Assembly (NCBI GenBank): GCA_033675545.1
Contig: JAWDGP010007346.1
Span: forward strand, 62,001 to 126,000
DNA length: 64,000 nucleotides
Source: Elysia crispata
Lineage: Eukaryota > Mollusca > Gastropoda > Plakobranchidae
Direction: 5' to 3'
The notes under the pieces are model-generated. The model was not told where the DNA came from. It made no database searches and saw nothing but the letters and a program-made list of their open reading frames with translations. Shown piece by piece: positions 16,305 through 32,480 of this stretch (the stretch's first letter is position 1; every line of letters begins with the position of its first letter). A program made the position numbers and the translations under genes.

Positions 16305-17762
16305 ACCCACCAATCAACCATAACTAAAGAGAGACAGATATACATGTACAGAGGTGAGAGTTGTGAAATTTGCTTTGGTTATTGCAATAAAGGTGCCATT
16401 TTTACCACACAAAATGTGGCAATAAACAGTTGATGAAACAGAATTTGAAAATAATAGTGAAGAATGGATAAGGTTAAAAATATAGAGAAAGAGGTTTATG
16501 GAGATAAAATTTTAAAAAAATGTATACATTAATTCTGTTGCAAAATTACTATTCTTCATCAAAAACTTTCCCTTATATAAAAAGAGAAGATGTATAAATG
16601 CTAGGTTAAACTTTCCAATTCCCCTATTTCTTATCCACATAACATAAATAAATAAAATGCAAATAAGGAAATCACACTGTTACACCATGACCTAAAATTT
16701 AAAAAAAGGCTGTTTCTAAATTGTTTTCTTCTCAGATTAATAAATACTTCCCAGCTTGAAACTGAAAACTGCTATACCAAAGCATATTCAACTATTATTT
16801 AAAAGCCTTAATGTTACATTGGCTTTTTGGAACTAAGTACTGGCAGGCTGCAAAGACTATGCATTGCTTAAACTCAGATCATCTATTTTACAGACGCAAT
16901 GACTGAGAAAGATGAAAGTGAATAACTTTCCATAAGCAACTGCAAAATGTGTAACAGTCAGGATCTGCCAAGTCAAGTCTCAATACATTTTTCTAGTGCA
17001 TAAGTTGAAGCAATTCCCTTTAGACTACCAATATGAAATAAAGTTAATTCATAGCTAAAATAGACAAATAAATGCGAAGGAAAACTATACATTATCTTTT
17101 GAACAATCCTTGAAAACTTTGTGCATAAAAAATAATATCACACAGCCAGACAATTACAATTTTCTTACTTGACATGCAAGAGCTAAAAACCAATCAGTTT
17201 AATATTACAAAATGCAGTTTGGCTCTTTAGGCCACCCCACTGAAAAACCATACCTTTCATATAATATGACTGGTGGCTAGGGAAGACAATTATTATTTTC
17301 TTCTTCGAGTTCAAGTTCAAGACACTTAATCAATAAAACAATTAAAATCATAAAAAAAATAAATGAGTATATATATTAAAGTTGTGTACGTAGAAACAGT
17401 TTTAACAGAACATTACTCAAAACAATTTTCACCTTTCATTCTCCTACCCTGATTAAAAAAAGGAAACGTATGGTTTCCAATATCTAAGCTTATTTTCTTT
17501 TAGAGAAATTCACATAAGTCTCAAGTGTTCCTCAGAGACCTGTGTAGCTTGAAAAAAAAAATAGGAATCTAGGAACCTTCTTCTCACATGATGAAATTTG
17601 AAAATAACTAAGGTAAATTAATCTCAAAATGTGTCCTATTTGACGCTCTAATTATTATATTCTAAAGCATTTGCATATTTACTTTAACTTGTTCAAGACA
17701 AAAAGCAAATGATTTAAAAGCAATGTTAGCTGTCTATTTTTTCCAGTCAGGGAACTTTTAAA

Positions 17763-17809
17763 TCAATCATCAATGACAATTACAGGTGCACTTGCTGTAG
17801 CTTGGGAGT
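17763..17809 (-). CDS. Terminal coding exon of the Ski-like gene (SIM-like tail)
   Basis: This short exon encodes DSQATASAPVIVIDD and a TGA stop. Its acceptor has a clear pyrimidine tract, and the phase matches the upstream donor at 18,808. The hydrophobic-then-acidic ending resembles a SUMO-interacting motif. Confidence 0.75.
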
Positions 17810-20800
17810 CTGAAAGCAAACAAACATTAAAACATGTTTATTGTTTAGCTGAGTTCTAAGTATTTCAGCACTCAATTATTCAGACAAAGCCATGACTAAA
17901 CAGAGATTCTCTTTGCAACAAATGTAAAGAGAATACAATTTTAAAATTTTAAACTTTAGTGAGACACTAATTTTATGAATAATACATGCATATTATTGCC
18001 CGCATATAATTTAAATCAGGTAAAAATGGACCAGTACTCGAATTAAAGAATTTATGTTAAGGATCCTTTAGGGAAGGTGAACCATATAATTAAGTAAACA
18101 ATAAGAAAAATATATAACCTTCAGATTAAGAGGTTCACTATGCTTGCCTACTTGGGAAATTCAGTTGTTGCTGTAAACAACTAAACAGCATGCAGAAGAA
18201 GAGGAGGAGAAAGTTATGCCCTCGTATAAACGAGAAATTTGTATTAGCAGTCTTTTTTTTCCCCCTATCATTCACACCATAATATAAAATCCTTTAGAGT
18301 AGCTTTGTGAACTGGGTTGGACATTTTCAAATCACTGTGGCTATATGTATATGTATATGTATATGTGTGTAATATATTCATTTAAAATGATTCTTTTCTT
18401 AACCATACCAATACATGATTTCTAATGACTTTTGACGTACTTGGATTGGAAAAAAAACAAGTAGAATTCTAAATATATCAGATATCAACAATAGATCTGA
18501 TATTTTAAGCTAAATGATGCAAATAGGAAAAGAAATTGATTAAAATTTTCCAAGATTCCACTGACTTGATGTAGTAAGATAAGCAAATAAAAGGGTAAAT
18601 TGCTCTTGGTGCAAAATATAGCCGTTAACCAAAATTCTAAGTTGTGCAATACAATATTTAATTTATAAACACATTTCAAAACAGGGTAATATGCTAAGAT
18701 AAAATTATTTGAGGATCAAAAGTCATTTTGGTTTAAGAGTGTTTTTCTGATAAACATTGGAGCTTCAGGCATATAAACTGAATACACTATAGTTTGAATT
18801 TTACTCACCGCCATTAGAGGGCTCATGTCCCTTGCCATGCTGTAGTTTTTGCACAACACTTTCCAACTTTGGCAGTGCATATTGCTTGGGTGGTGGACCT
18901 GAGGGTGGAGTATTCTGACTTCGTTTTGATCTTTCTGTAGTGCCAGAGCTGCTCACAGAACTTTGATTTATGTTGGAGCTTTTATCTGCACTTGCATTTT
19001 TGGTAAACATATAGTTCAATTGGGGAAAAAATCTATCCAGATCATCAACTGCAATGATTTTATTGCATTTTAGTTTACTAACTGGTAGGTTGTAGTACTG
19101 GACAAAGGCTGCTTCCTCTTCAGGCGTGCATTCAAGAAGATTAATCTTTAATATGACTTGCAAGACTTTAACAAACTCCTGCAAGGGCACTGCAGGAAAA
19201 TAAAGCTTAGACACTGCTTCAACAAGACAAAATCTTCCTCTCCTGGAAGGTGTGTCTATGTGAAGACATGATATGCTTTTTCCATTGACAAGACAAGCTA
19301 ATATCTTTTGCTTTAAGTCAGATTTTATGACGTTGTTACTGCCACCTGCAGAATTAGCTGGGTGAGGTGGAACATCATGTGACTGCCGCCTTGTTTTATT
19401 GTTAACACCACTGTTGGTTTTGGGCGACTCTCCACTACGTCTTCTCACCCCTTGTTGAGAATCTCCTATCGGGCCCCTTTGGCCTTGCAAATCAGTTCTT
19501 GCAAATAAAGAGCTATTGAATTGATTGACTCCAAATGCCATAGAAGATGGGGAAGTATACTGAGAAGGTGGAGGTGGAAGACCAGTGCTTGGAGGAGGGT
19601 ATCTTATCATTGGTCCAAAATTATCTCTCTGTGCAGGTGGACCAGTAGATACCCTTGGTGGCATTCCCATGGGTCCACGGAAAATAGGGTGGGCCAAATC
19701 TGGGACAGATGACGGATTTTTATTGGGATAAATGTTGTTCTGAGGCACACCTTGTCCAGGAAACAATGACGATGGTGGATCAGGAGTTATAGGTGGGGTT
19801 TTAGGTATGACTGAGGGGTGGTTGTTGTTTGCATGTGCAGGAGGTGGTGGTCGAGGCATCATGTTCCACATTGATGTAGGTATTCCTCTGGGTGGTAATG
19901 TATTGACATCCAACATTTTAGTTTCTGGTAGCAATGGCCTGGGTCCCATGGGTCTCAGGGCATCTATACCAAGACTGGCCAATGGACCAACAGGTGAAAA
20001 CATGGCAGCAGCTGCAGCCTGTGAAACTTGAGCAGCAGAGACAGCAGGTGGTAACATGAGATGAGGGGGAGGATAAGCTGGATGTCTGGTGAGCTGTGGC
20101 ATAAAAGGATTGCTGTCAATTTGCCCTGTCATGAGGTCTTGACTATTGGAGTGAGAAAATGGTGTGTGAATATGGGGTGAGGGAGATTGAGGAGGTTTTA
20201 GCAATGATTGAGACTGGGGTGCTTGAGTCATTAGCAGGTTAGATGAAGGTTGGCCAGTACGTGGATCAATATATCTGGCATGCTGTAATGGATTCTTGAA
20301 AGGCAAGTCAAACAATTGAACCTGGCATCTCTGGAGAACTTCTGCCATGGATATCAGCCGAGTATTCTTGCCAAAGCTGAAGTCAAAACCAGCAATTTTA
20401 CATGCCTCGTTAAGCATTGCACACTCCTGCGGAGTTGGTAACAGACCATCAATTCCAGCATTGTTTAGCAAACCAGCAGCATAAACTATCACTGAAAGGG
20501 GAACTAGCCTAACTTGCTTCCCACCATCAAATCTTAAAATATATGGAGAAACAGTATTATTTATTTGAATCCACCCACAAAAGTGAGATAAATCACTCTT
20601 AATGTTTGTAGATGTTGTGTTACTTACAATTTCACCACCCATTTTAGCTAAAACTTCTGCAGGAAAAGTTTTCTTAACAAGTTTAAAAAAGTCACCAAAT
20701 TCATCTAAATCCACAATCAAATCCTTTGTGGTAAATGGATTTTGCCCATATTCAAAATCACAATGATCTGTATTAATTTCATTCAGTAGCTTTGACTCAG

Positions 20801-21179
20801 CTTCGGTGATGAAATGACTAACAAGAGGATCTTTCTTGCCAAGCTCATCAGGAAATGTGTTGGGATACTTACTAAGGAGTTTCCTATCTACAATTCTAAC
20901 AGAAACAAACTTCTTCCCTTTGCGAAGGATGTATGGTATGCTGGTGTTATCAACAGTTTCCCATCCAAAAATTCCCTTGGCACTCTCACTGTCAATGGGA
21001 TCTTCATCTTTTTTCTCATCCTCTTTATTTTGAGAAACCTCATTATTCGGGTTTTGAATCGGCTTGCTGGGTGGAAGTTTTGGTACTGGTTCAGATGGTG
21101 TGGGTTGAGTTTTTTCTTCTGTATTCTCTGATGCATGGTAGGGCTCGGGCTTTACCCGTACTGAAGCTTGAGACCCCTC
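17763..21179 (-). CDS. Ski/Sno/Dac-like domain protein, two 3'-terminal coding exons
   Basis: Exon A (21,179-18,809) is flanked by an acceptor (pyrimidine-rich, ...aaacag) and a donor (GGCG|gtgagt). Exon B (17,809-17,763) follows a good acceptor (tttgtttgctttcag), restores the phase (G+AC) and stops at 17,763-17,765. The visible protein is about 805 aa and may lack its N-terminus. In order it holds: V-K-P-E, a SUMO-acceptor-like site; two related modules, each with GW..(V/I)(D/N)NT..PYILR, a Lys/Arg-Val strand region and LNE....(D/F)DF.(Y/F)G; a Pro-rich linker of about 300 residues; a segment with ISCL, R.CLVEAVSKLYF, ECTPEEE, LPVSKLKCNKII and DLDRFF, which follows the Ski/Sno/Dac pattern; and a Ser/Pro tail ending VIVIDD. 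Ski/Sno/Dac domains act in nuclear transcription complexes. I do not recognise the full protein. Reading through the donor would give a false stop at 18,801. Candidate 5' exons are discussed in the findings. Confidence 0.8.
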
Positions 21180-24100
21180 CTGTTTCATGAGAAGAATATC
21201 AATAAAGAAATTGATTATCATCAGCATCTATAAGTCTTCATGAAAGTTGTGGGCAGAACATCATTCAAATTTTCAATAGATTTATTTTTTTCAAATAATA
21301 CAAGGTCTTTCCATGTTGCTCAGCGAGAATCCACTTAAAGTCAATATCTTTAAGTTTAAGAGAAAAACTCTTGCTTAAACTGAACTCTTGTGTGGTCCCA
21401 TTTTGTATTTCTGAAAAATTTTTTCAATGGTTAAAGTCAACGAATGGTTCCTGTTCTGAGGTGTTGACTTTATCCAGATTCAACTATACTATTCTTCAGT
21501 TCTCCATAATATAAAATTAGATGTATTTCCTAACTTCTGTTGAGAATACTGTAAATGTATAGCACAAATATAGAGCTCAAAAGTTTTTACTTGGTTGGGA
21601 CATGCAGCTTGCAAGATGACTAAAATTGACAACAACAAAAAGTCAAAAGTTTTACGCAAAATAGTTACTTGGCAGGTTACATTAAATTAATACGCTGTCC
21701 TGTTATCACGTTTTGAATATTCACAAAGTACAGAATTATTTCTGCAACAGAAACATTCTCAGAAATGCCATAAGCAGTGGGAATTAAACTAAAGTGTATA
21801 AAAATAATGGATATTTAATTATGATGACCATTAGTTCTTTCTTTGGATGGTTGAAGTGGATTATCAATATCATTACAAATGCAAATGTAATTTATAATTT
21901 GACCTACCTCCATGTGTTGCATCTAAATCAACTTAAGTCATCTCACTTTGATATCCACTGTCCTGTAAAAAATAAAGCATAGTACTTTCAGTTATTTTTT
22001 AGAACTGAATTCAGATGGGAAAAAAAAGCAGATTAAGTGGGGGAGGGGAAAAGCACAAGTCCTGGCACACCTGATTCTTAGTCTGAACAAGCTACTTTCT
22101 TGAGTTCAAGTTCTACAAATAATCAAGTACAGTGTGCCAGTATTATCAAATGAATAGCTGCACTTTGATGAATAAGATGATTGAAGCAAGAAACAGGTTG
22201 ACCTAAGTTACATGCACTAGGCTTGTTATTTTCCATAGCTTCAGCCTGTGTATGGCCAGATCAACCTTCAGGTTACAAATTTCGGCATTGAACTTACAAG
22301 AAGATGGAGAATCAATTGATTTTTCATAATTTACAGAAATTTGTTTATTTAATGTTACAAGTGTTTATCCCTGTGTTGTCAGCTGTGGTATGTCATTAAA
22401 AAGTAACAAGTCATATGAAGCTTACAATAAAAAAAAATCGTTTTCACAAATATGTCGCTTGATAAATGGACAGTGGTTTCCCAACTTTTCTTTTGCTCAA
22501 TTCTATTTAAGAAATTTTAAAAAACATGATTTGAAAAGTTTTAAAGTTGTTGCTAAATTATTAAAGTTATCCAAAATATAGATCAGTATTTTTTTTTAAA
22601 AAGGTCTCACAAAAAGTCATGATGGCTCTTATTTCATTGCAAATTCTATTTTGCATTAAAAAAAAAAAAAAAACTTGTATTCACGAAATACAGGTACCCA
22701 ATTTCTTTAAAAGTTGATCTAACTATAGAACTTTGAACTTGCATAGGGCAAATCGCAGACAGAATATAATTCAAGTTAACTCATACTAATATATGCTGTT
22801 GCCAAAAACAACTACCAATGTGAATGGCAATTGGTATTATTTAATATTGAATTACAGATTTGCGCTTATAGCGCAAGTGTGTACGACTGAGAAAGTTATT
22901 TTAGTTTCATGTGGAGATCTTAGATGTTTGATTTATTTTTTTCAAATATATCACTTGTATAACTTGGTTTTAGGGTTTCTAAAGCCTTCTGATTGGGGAA
23001 TGTTGGTATTTTATATTAAGATTTGATATGACCCTACTAACTTTCTTACACAGTTAAATTTCTTTCTTCGGTAAATTGGCAGATATCAACCCAACTCTCG
23101 TTAGTCTTCACAGTTGAATGTTTCTCGACGAATTCGAAACTTGTAGTGTAATACTATTTTAGAGCTTGCAACACAAAAATGCTTATAATATCTTGAAAAG
23201 GATTTATTTGTGGCGAATAAAACCTTCATATTCGTGTTCAGCATATCAAATTCATTTTAAAATACAATTTTAAAGCTTAGACTTAGAGTGAATTGGGCCG
23301 ATAACTGCAATAATACCCTTTCTTTTTTATTACCCACAAAAAAAATCAAGTCCAATCTTTTTATATGCCTGATCAAAAAAAGACCTCTTTAGTGTGATAG
23401 AGGTACCATACCTTTTCGGAAGTCCTTCCCGTTTCAGTACCTATCTATACAGTAAAAATGCACTTTTCTCTCCTCTTTTAATTGATGAGCTCCTAGATCC
23501 GCACTCTTAGTCTTACACCTTGTTTACATCAAAAAGTTATCATGGATTCTAATATGGATGTATCTAAAACCCATTTAGCGTTGATCTTATAGACCCCCAG
23601 TAGATCTAATTTAGATTTAAAAGATAATGACATGAGAAAAAAATGTGGATTGTGTTGCAACATGGTAAATTCAATCACTAAACACTCCCTTAGTATAATC
23701 CATGTCAGTGATGTAAACAATCATGTATCAAAAAAACAGTAAAAGTGCCCCTAGATCTAAATAGTTTTGGAGCCTTGATTTGAGATGGATTCTTGATCTT
23801 AGGTGTCATGATAGTGGCGTATTTATCAGTATTCTCTAGAGACATGTAGATCTAGATCTAGATCTAGTAGTAATCCCTCAATTCATGTTCACTGGATCTA
23901 AACTTCAGATTTTGCACTAGATCTAGATCTACAACATCTCATAATCTAGATTAGACTACTGATTCTAGAGGCCTAGAGCTGAAATAGAGCTAGAAGGTAG
24001 AACTAATCTAACTAAATTCCTAAAAATCTTCATTACAGTTATAGATTCTAAATGACTTGTACCAATGTATGATAGTGGAACTCGCTTTGACCCACTTTAA

Positions 24101-24875
24101 TCATAAAAAAATGCTCTTCACCTTTCTTGCAACAGGGTCAATGTGTGATAGTTAACTCATTCACCTGGGTGTAGTATTTTTGTGTCAAGTCTTGAGATTC
24201 AACTATGATTATATGAACAGTCTACGATCTTAGAGAGCAGTCCAACCAGGGAACTGTGAGCAGCCAAGCAGCCAACAGCCATGGACCGTTGCTGGATCAT
24301 CACAACTAGATTTATCGACTTAAGGTGCTAACAGAAAGTTTGGCCATTGATAGATTGCTATTGTGTGTAAGAGATAGGAGAGATGCAATAATATATATGC
24401 CTGTTTTAAAGTGACATTAAGTTCTTGAAAAATATACCCCTCTTCCAGAATTCATCCAAATACAGCAAATCAGATAGTCATCGATACAATTAATTAGGAA
24501 CATCGAAAATTTGTTTCGTTCTGACCAGTAAATATTACTTATTACCTCCCCTACTATTAATATTTTGACGGAAGTAGCATAATGTTACTTTTAATACTAA
24601 TAAGAATAGATTTTGGGTACCGTAACTCATTTTGTAAAATCCAAATCTACTGTATTTACTGATCTTTTTCAACATTCATTATCATGTAGGTTAAAGCAGC
24701 TGCGCGACTTACAATTCCTGCAAGACAGTGCACTTTCATGCACTTAATGCTAAAGTTCACAGCTTTCTAGTAAGCGTTTACAAGGATCTTAAAAAAACAT
24801 ATTGAAAAGTACAGAATTCGTCGATTTTCTTTATTGTCATTTAGTTTACATGTGGCAGTTTGTCCTTTGCTGAGA

Positions 24876-24876
<1 letters not shown>
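21180..24876. other. Upstream region/intron of the Ski-like gene
   Basis: No strong exon is seen. Three tiny minus-strand candidates combine an ATG with a phase-0 donor (21,908-21,913; about 22,308-22,337; 24,713-24,739). A patch rich in TAGATC words lies at about 23,740-24,010. Confidence 0.35.
23740..24010. repeat. TAGATC/TCTAGA-rich patch
   Basis: Overlapping AGATCTAGATCT words occur several times (for example near 23,850 and 23,920). A second patch of the same kind lies at 60,120-60,345. Confidence 0.6.

Positions 24877-24963
<87 letters not shown>
24877..24963. repeat. (TAA)n microsatellite
   Basis: About 29 perfect units of a TAA/ATA trinucleotide. Confidence 0.95.
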
Positions 24964-28089
<3,126 letters not shown>

Positions 28090-30183
28090 ATTCTGTAATC
28101 TTAATTTAACATGTTTTGGCGCACATGAGCAGGGCACATCCAAATAATTATGTTGGAAGCTGTCTGGAATAATTTTCAGGTACCAGTTGACAAAAAAAAA
28201 GCTGTGTTGGTAACCGCAAAAAATAGAGTCTGCAGTTTTCATTGTGCATCCTGCGCACCATGCAAAAAAAAAATGTGAATAGGACAAGCTTCGAATGTAG
28301 AGCGAACTCGTCATCTACTGCTGTGGTATTACAGTCTCGTGTTACAGACAAAGCGGTGGATGGTATGAAGCTATTGCTGGAAGGTGAAATGGGAGACTAT
28401 TGTTCCGAGGGAGGAAGGCGTGTCGCCTGGTATCCGAGAGGTACAGAGCAGTGTCACAAACCCCCAGTGTATTCAGTCTTGCAAACTGGCCAGTGGGCTG
28501 GCCAGATATACATAGCTGTTATACTGTAATAGAGTCGGAGAGGAGGAGTAAAACTGTACACGGGCTATGTGATCTCCTCTTTGACTATGGTGTGGCGGAA
28601 GCATGGGAGATCCTGAGATATCTTGGCTCATTTTGCCGTCCTGAATGACCTGACTATAATTCCCTCTTCTACCTTATGATAGGTATGCCGCCATGTTGTT
28701 TTGTTCAGATTTTGGTTTCTAGAACTATATGTTAAATCACAGTGGCTTATTTCAGCCAGAATCTGACACTTTAGTTTGGGCCAGCCTATGACTCCTGAAA
28801 TGCCCTTAATTGAATCGTTCTGCCCAGTGGAGCGAGATAATTGCCTCTAGGTGGCTTTTTTTTCCGTAACTTGGCAATTTCCGAGATTTATGTCTTTTTT
28901 TTTTTTTTTTTGATCGTTTTCTACATGGATTTAGTCTATGAACTAAACTTTTTAATCCCATTTGTTTGATATTGAACTAGTATGTTGTTTTCTTGGCTTT
29001 ATAACGATACAAGTTTTACTTGAGAAACAAGGTAATTTGTTTATTTAAATACTTATATATAGGTGTATGTATTTCTTTGATTTTTTTTAGAACCTTCTAT
29101 TTAACAATAAAATCAATGATTTTCTCCAATTTTTTACGAGTTAATTTTAAATGAATAAAAACCTTATATTTGTCTTAATTTCGTTTTAATGGAAGCAGCA
29201 AAATTTTGTAAGCAGCCTGGTAAATAGCACATCATGTGAGAAAAAGAACCTTGTCATGGCAGCACAATAATGCAAGTGACAACTTAAAAAAGTAACTAAT
29301 ATGAATTTTTTTAAGCTGCCACTTTCATTATGAAAAGAAAAATTGAGAACCAATAAGTGCGGTTTTTTTTTGACATACGACTTTCTTTTTTTTACGTAAT
29401 TAATACTGTACTAGAAAAAAATTGACTGATATTTGGTGCTAGAATCTTCTAATCTCAGATATTTTCTTAAATCTTTGGCTTTGCTCATTGTGTATATTAA
29501 TTAAACATATTTTTGGAGAATAGATTTGTCAGAACATTCATTCAAGTGATTAAATATTAACATTAGTTTACATTTCATTCCATCTAGCTTCCTTGAAAAT
29601 TAAAATGGAAAGGTCAGACCATAATTATAGAGTCGAATCATTCTACTTACATTAAAGACCTTTGTCGCGTTTTTTGGACTCAAAGTTCAGACAAAAACAC
29701 AAAGACTTTCAAAGAGAAGTTTGCTTCAGTGCATTGATCATTCTGAAAGCATTTTGTTACTCTTTCATGTTAATGTAATAAAAGACACAGAAATACATGT
29801 ACATTCTCCCTCACTTTGTGATAACTGCTATTATAAATTATGCACTTTGAACGAAAGCCTTTTTTTTTTACAGATTTCACTTTGAAATCAACACTTGAAG
29901 TAGCATGTAAAAACGATCATATAATGTGTGCATAATTATGATGACAAACTTTCCTCGACATAATGTAGGTTGTGCTCTCATTATAATGCCCTTAGCCGGC
30001 CTGGCAGGCCGGCAGAAAAAAGGAAAAGCTCATCTCATTTCTCTGGCACTAAAGTAGAACAGAGGAGGACTTTTCTACAGGTAGCAATTCTTCATCTGTT
30101 GCCTACCAGACAGTATCCACATTGCTTGAGGATGAGACACAAGACATAGGCGAGCCTCTCACCTCTTCAACACTTGTGAAGAA
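28090..30183. other. Intergenic, no gene recognised
   Basis: A GC-richer stretch at 28,300-28,650 has short open frames on the plus strand without recognisable motifs. The rest is AT-rich. The 5' flank of the transposon-derived ORF begins near 30,000. Confidence 0.35.
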
Positions 30184-32480
30184 ATGCCGGAGACATATCC
30201 TGTGTTGGAAGCAAACCCTGGACCATCTACATCTAAACTCATGGACACAGCAATATCACCCATAAAACCACATTTAACGTTTCAAAAACACACATCAGAA
30301 AGTGCGACATCACCAATAAAAAGCTTTGTACATACAATGAAGTCCATTGTCATAATAAAAAAAAAAAAACACAACGAAAAACTCCAGATTCTCCATTAGC
30401 ACAAGAAGAAGAAAAAATAGCATATTTCTTTGTCAAGAAAATATTTTAGCTCAGTAACGAAATAAAGATATTCTAAAAATAACAACTGGAAGTCAACCAT
30501 TAATATTTCAGAAATACAAAAACCTAGGGTACCTCAGACAAAGTTAATTCACCTATGAAAAGAAGGCGTACAAAAAATCTAAGAAAAATTCCAAAATTCA
30601 TTCAGTTAGTTCTCAAGATGAGAGTGAATTAAGGAACATTTTGAAAGAGCTAAAAGAATATTAAAAATCTCGAAAAAATGGCGGAGTAAAAAAAAAATAC
30701 CAAAAGCTTATGCACCTGCCATTAAATCAAAACTTGTCCAGAGATAAATTCAGAGAGCTGACTAAAACGCGGCGGCCACATCAAACATTCGTAGAAAATG
30801 AAAATGCACAAAGAAATTGGCAGAAAGAGTTGTTACCTTAAAACATTATTGTAGAAAATCTGAAGTTCACATGTTCAAAAAGATGACTAAAGAAGAATGT
30901 GTAGACAATGCTCCAGCAGTTTTTATTGATATATATTTTCCATCGTTTAGAACAATATGAAAAATCTTAACTAGTTGGCATGGCACAGAGATTTTAGACC
31001 TAGCGATGAATGTGGGTCAACGTTGCTGGGGATCATGGACAAGGTAGTCTAAAAGCCACGATCCAAACTATCAACACAGAGAAACCTAATTCTAACTTTA
31101 ATACATCAATTTTTTGCAATGGCGTTCCAAACAATGTTTCTAATTTGCAAACACAAATGAAACAATACAAAGTTCAAATTAAAAGCCAGATATTTGGCAT
31201 GACATATGCCTTCGTTTGTTTCTGTGTAGTGATTACCACTTCATAACTGAAATGTTTGGACTCTCTGGCTCTTCAGGAGTCCGCCCTTGTTTGCGGTGCC
31301 TTTGAACAAAAAAAAAACAAAAAGAAAAAAAAAACAACAAAAAAACAAACAAACAAACAAACAAACAAAAAAAATTTCAATACTAAGAGATTTGAATCAT
31401 ATTCCTTGTCAAAGAACAAATTAAAATCTTTAGAAGAGGATTATGCTAGCTTTGTCACACATGGTAAACAAAGACTTGGCAAAGCAACAATGTGATAAGA
31501 CCACAAATATTCCACATCCCTATCACCCATACTTGCATACCGTACTTACATATTCTATTAGGTATAGTTAAAAGACATCACCATCTTCTTGAAAAAGAAT
31601 GATAAAGTAGATAGACTTTTGCAGAAGATTTAGCTCAAGCCGATACTAAGGACCCACCTTCAATGTTTGGATATTATCAAAGATTTAAGGACGATATAGA
31701 GAGAGAGCTTACGAAAAAAAAAAGACTGTATGAAACAAAGCTGGTTTTTCTAGATGAATCTATTGCTATAGTGCAGTACTACAAAATTACCAGACAGCTT
31801 GAAAAGAAAATCTACAATTAATTAGAAGACAAAATTGAAAACCTTAGGACAGCTATGAAACCGTTAAGATCAAGATGTGGCCCAGTTTGTAGCAGCTTAG
31901 ATAAAACTTTAAAGGCACAAAAAATAACAGTTCAAGCATACCATTGGAGATCATAGTCAAACATATATGCCACCCTCGATTAATGATATTATATGCTCCA
32001 GCATTGTAGAAAAAAACAAAAGAAAACAAAAAATAAAGTAAATATTATTGCTCAAGCTATTCAAGTTAAATCAGCTTGTAAATCAGCTTTTACCAAAGTT
32101 AATTCTCTTTTTTTTTTAGAGTGCGCCAAGTAATCTCACATTGAAACCCTGTAGACAAAACAACAATAGGAAACATCAGAGATATGATATATGTAGATGA
32201 ATAGGCCTACATGTCCTTTTACAGACTTAACATAAGCAGCAAGATTTTTCCAAAACAGCATTTTTTAGAACATCATGTACAGAGTGGAATGATGGGGATT
32301 TGGACTTGGACTGCAAGGTGAGCAAGGACTTGCACTCGTCCATTGGTCAATAAAGAAACTGGAGCATCAAGCTCAAGGAAACCAGCTACAAGTTGTTTTA
32401 AGATCACACTTGTTACAAGTGTCTCCTGCTCTCCAGACTCTGTTATCCCAATCAGCCAAGCGGAAAAAAATGAGGGCAAC
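30184..32480 (+). pseudogene. Unclassified transposon-derived ORF, degenerate
   Basis: In the plus direction, scattered over several frames, are: a low-complexity start (30,184-30,400); SLKATIQTINTEKPNSNFNTS (about 31,040-31,110); SDYHFITEMFGLSGSSGVRPCLRC (about 31,228-31,295); LEEDYASFVTHGK and YLHILLGIVKRHHHLLEK (to about 31,605); GPVCSSLDKTLKAQKITVQAYH; YMPPSINDII (to about 32,010); and, after a gap, RVE.WGFGLGLQGEQG...VHWSIKKLEHQAQ (about 32,280-32,375). This ordered set resembles long single-ORF proteins that I associate with uncharacterised animal DNA transposons. Many stops and frame changes and an A-rich insertion at 31,305-31,375 show that it is not functional. The final segment is shared with the element at 6.1-7.1 kb. 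Confidence 0.6.

Larger units (their letters stand above)
10851..17762. other. Gene-free stretch downstream of the Ski-like gene
   Basis: About 6.9 kb of AT-rich, mostly single-copy-looking sequence with no recognisable coding region on either strand. Contained features are a CA/AT microsatellite and a possible SINE, listed separately. It may be 3' UTR of the minus-strand gene ending at 17,763, intergenic DNA, or both. Confidence 0.4.

Noticed and set aside
18801..18809. Stop codon TAA at 18,801 as the true end of the Ski-like protein
   Set aside because: It overlaps a consensus donor (gtgagtaa), and a phase-matched terminal exon lies 1 kb downstream.
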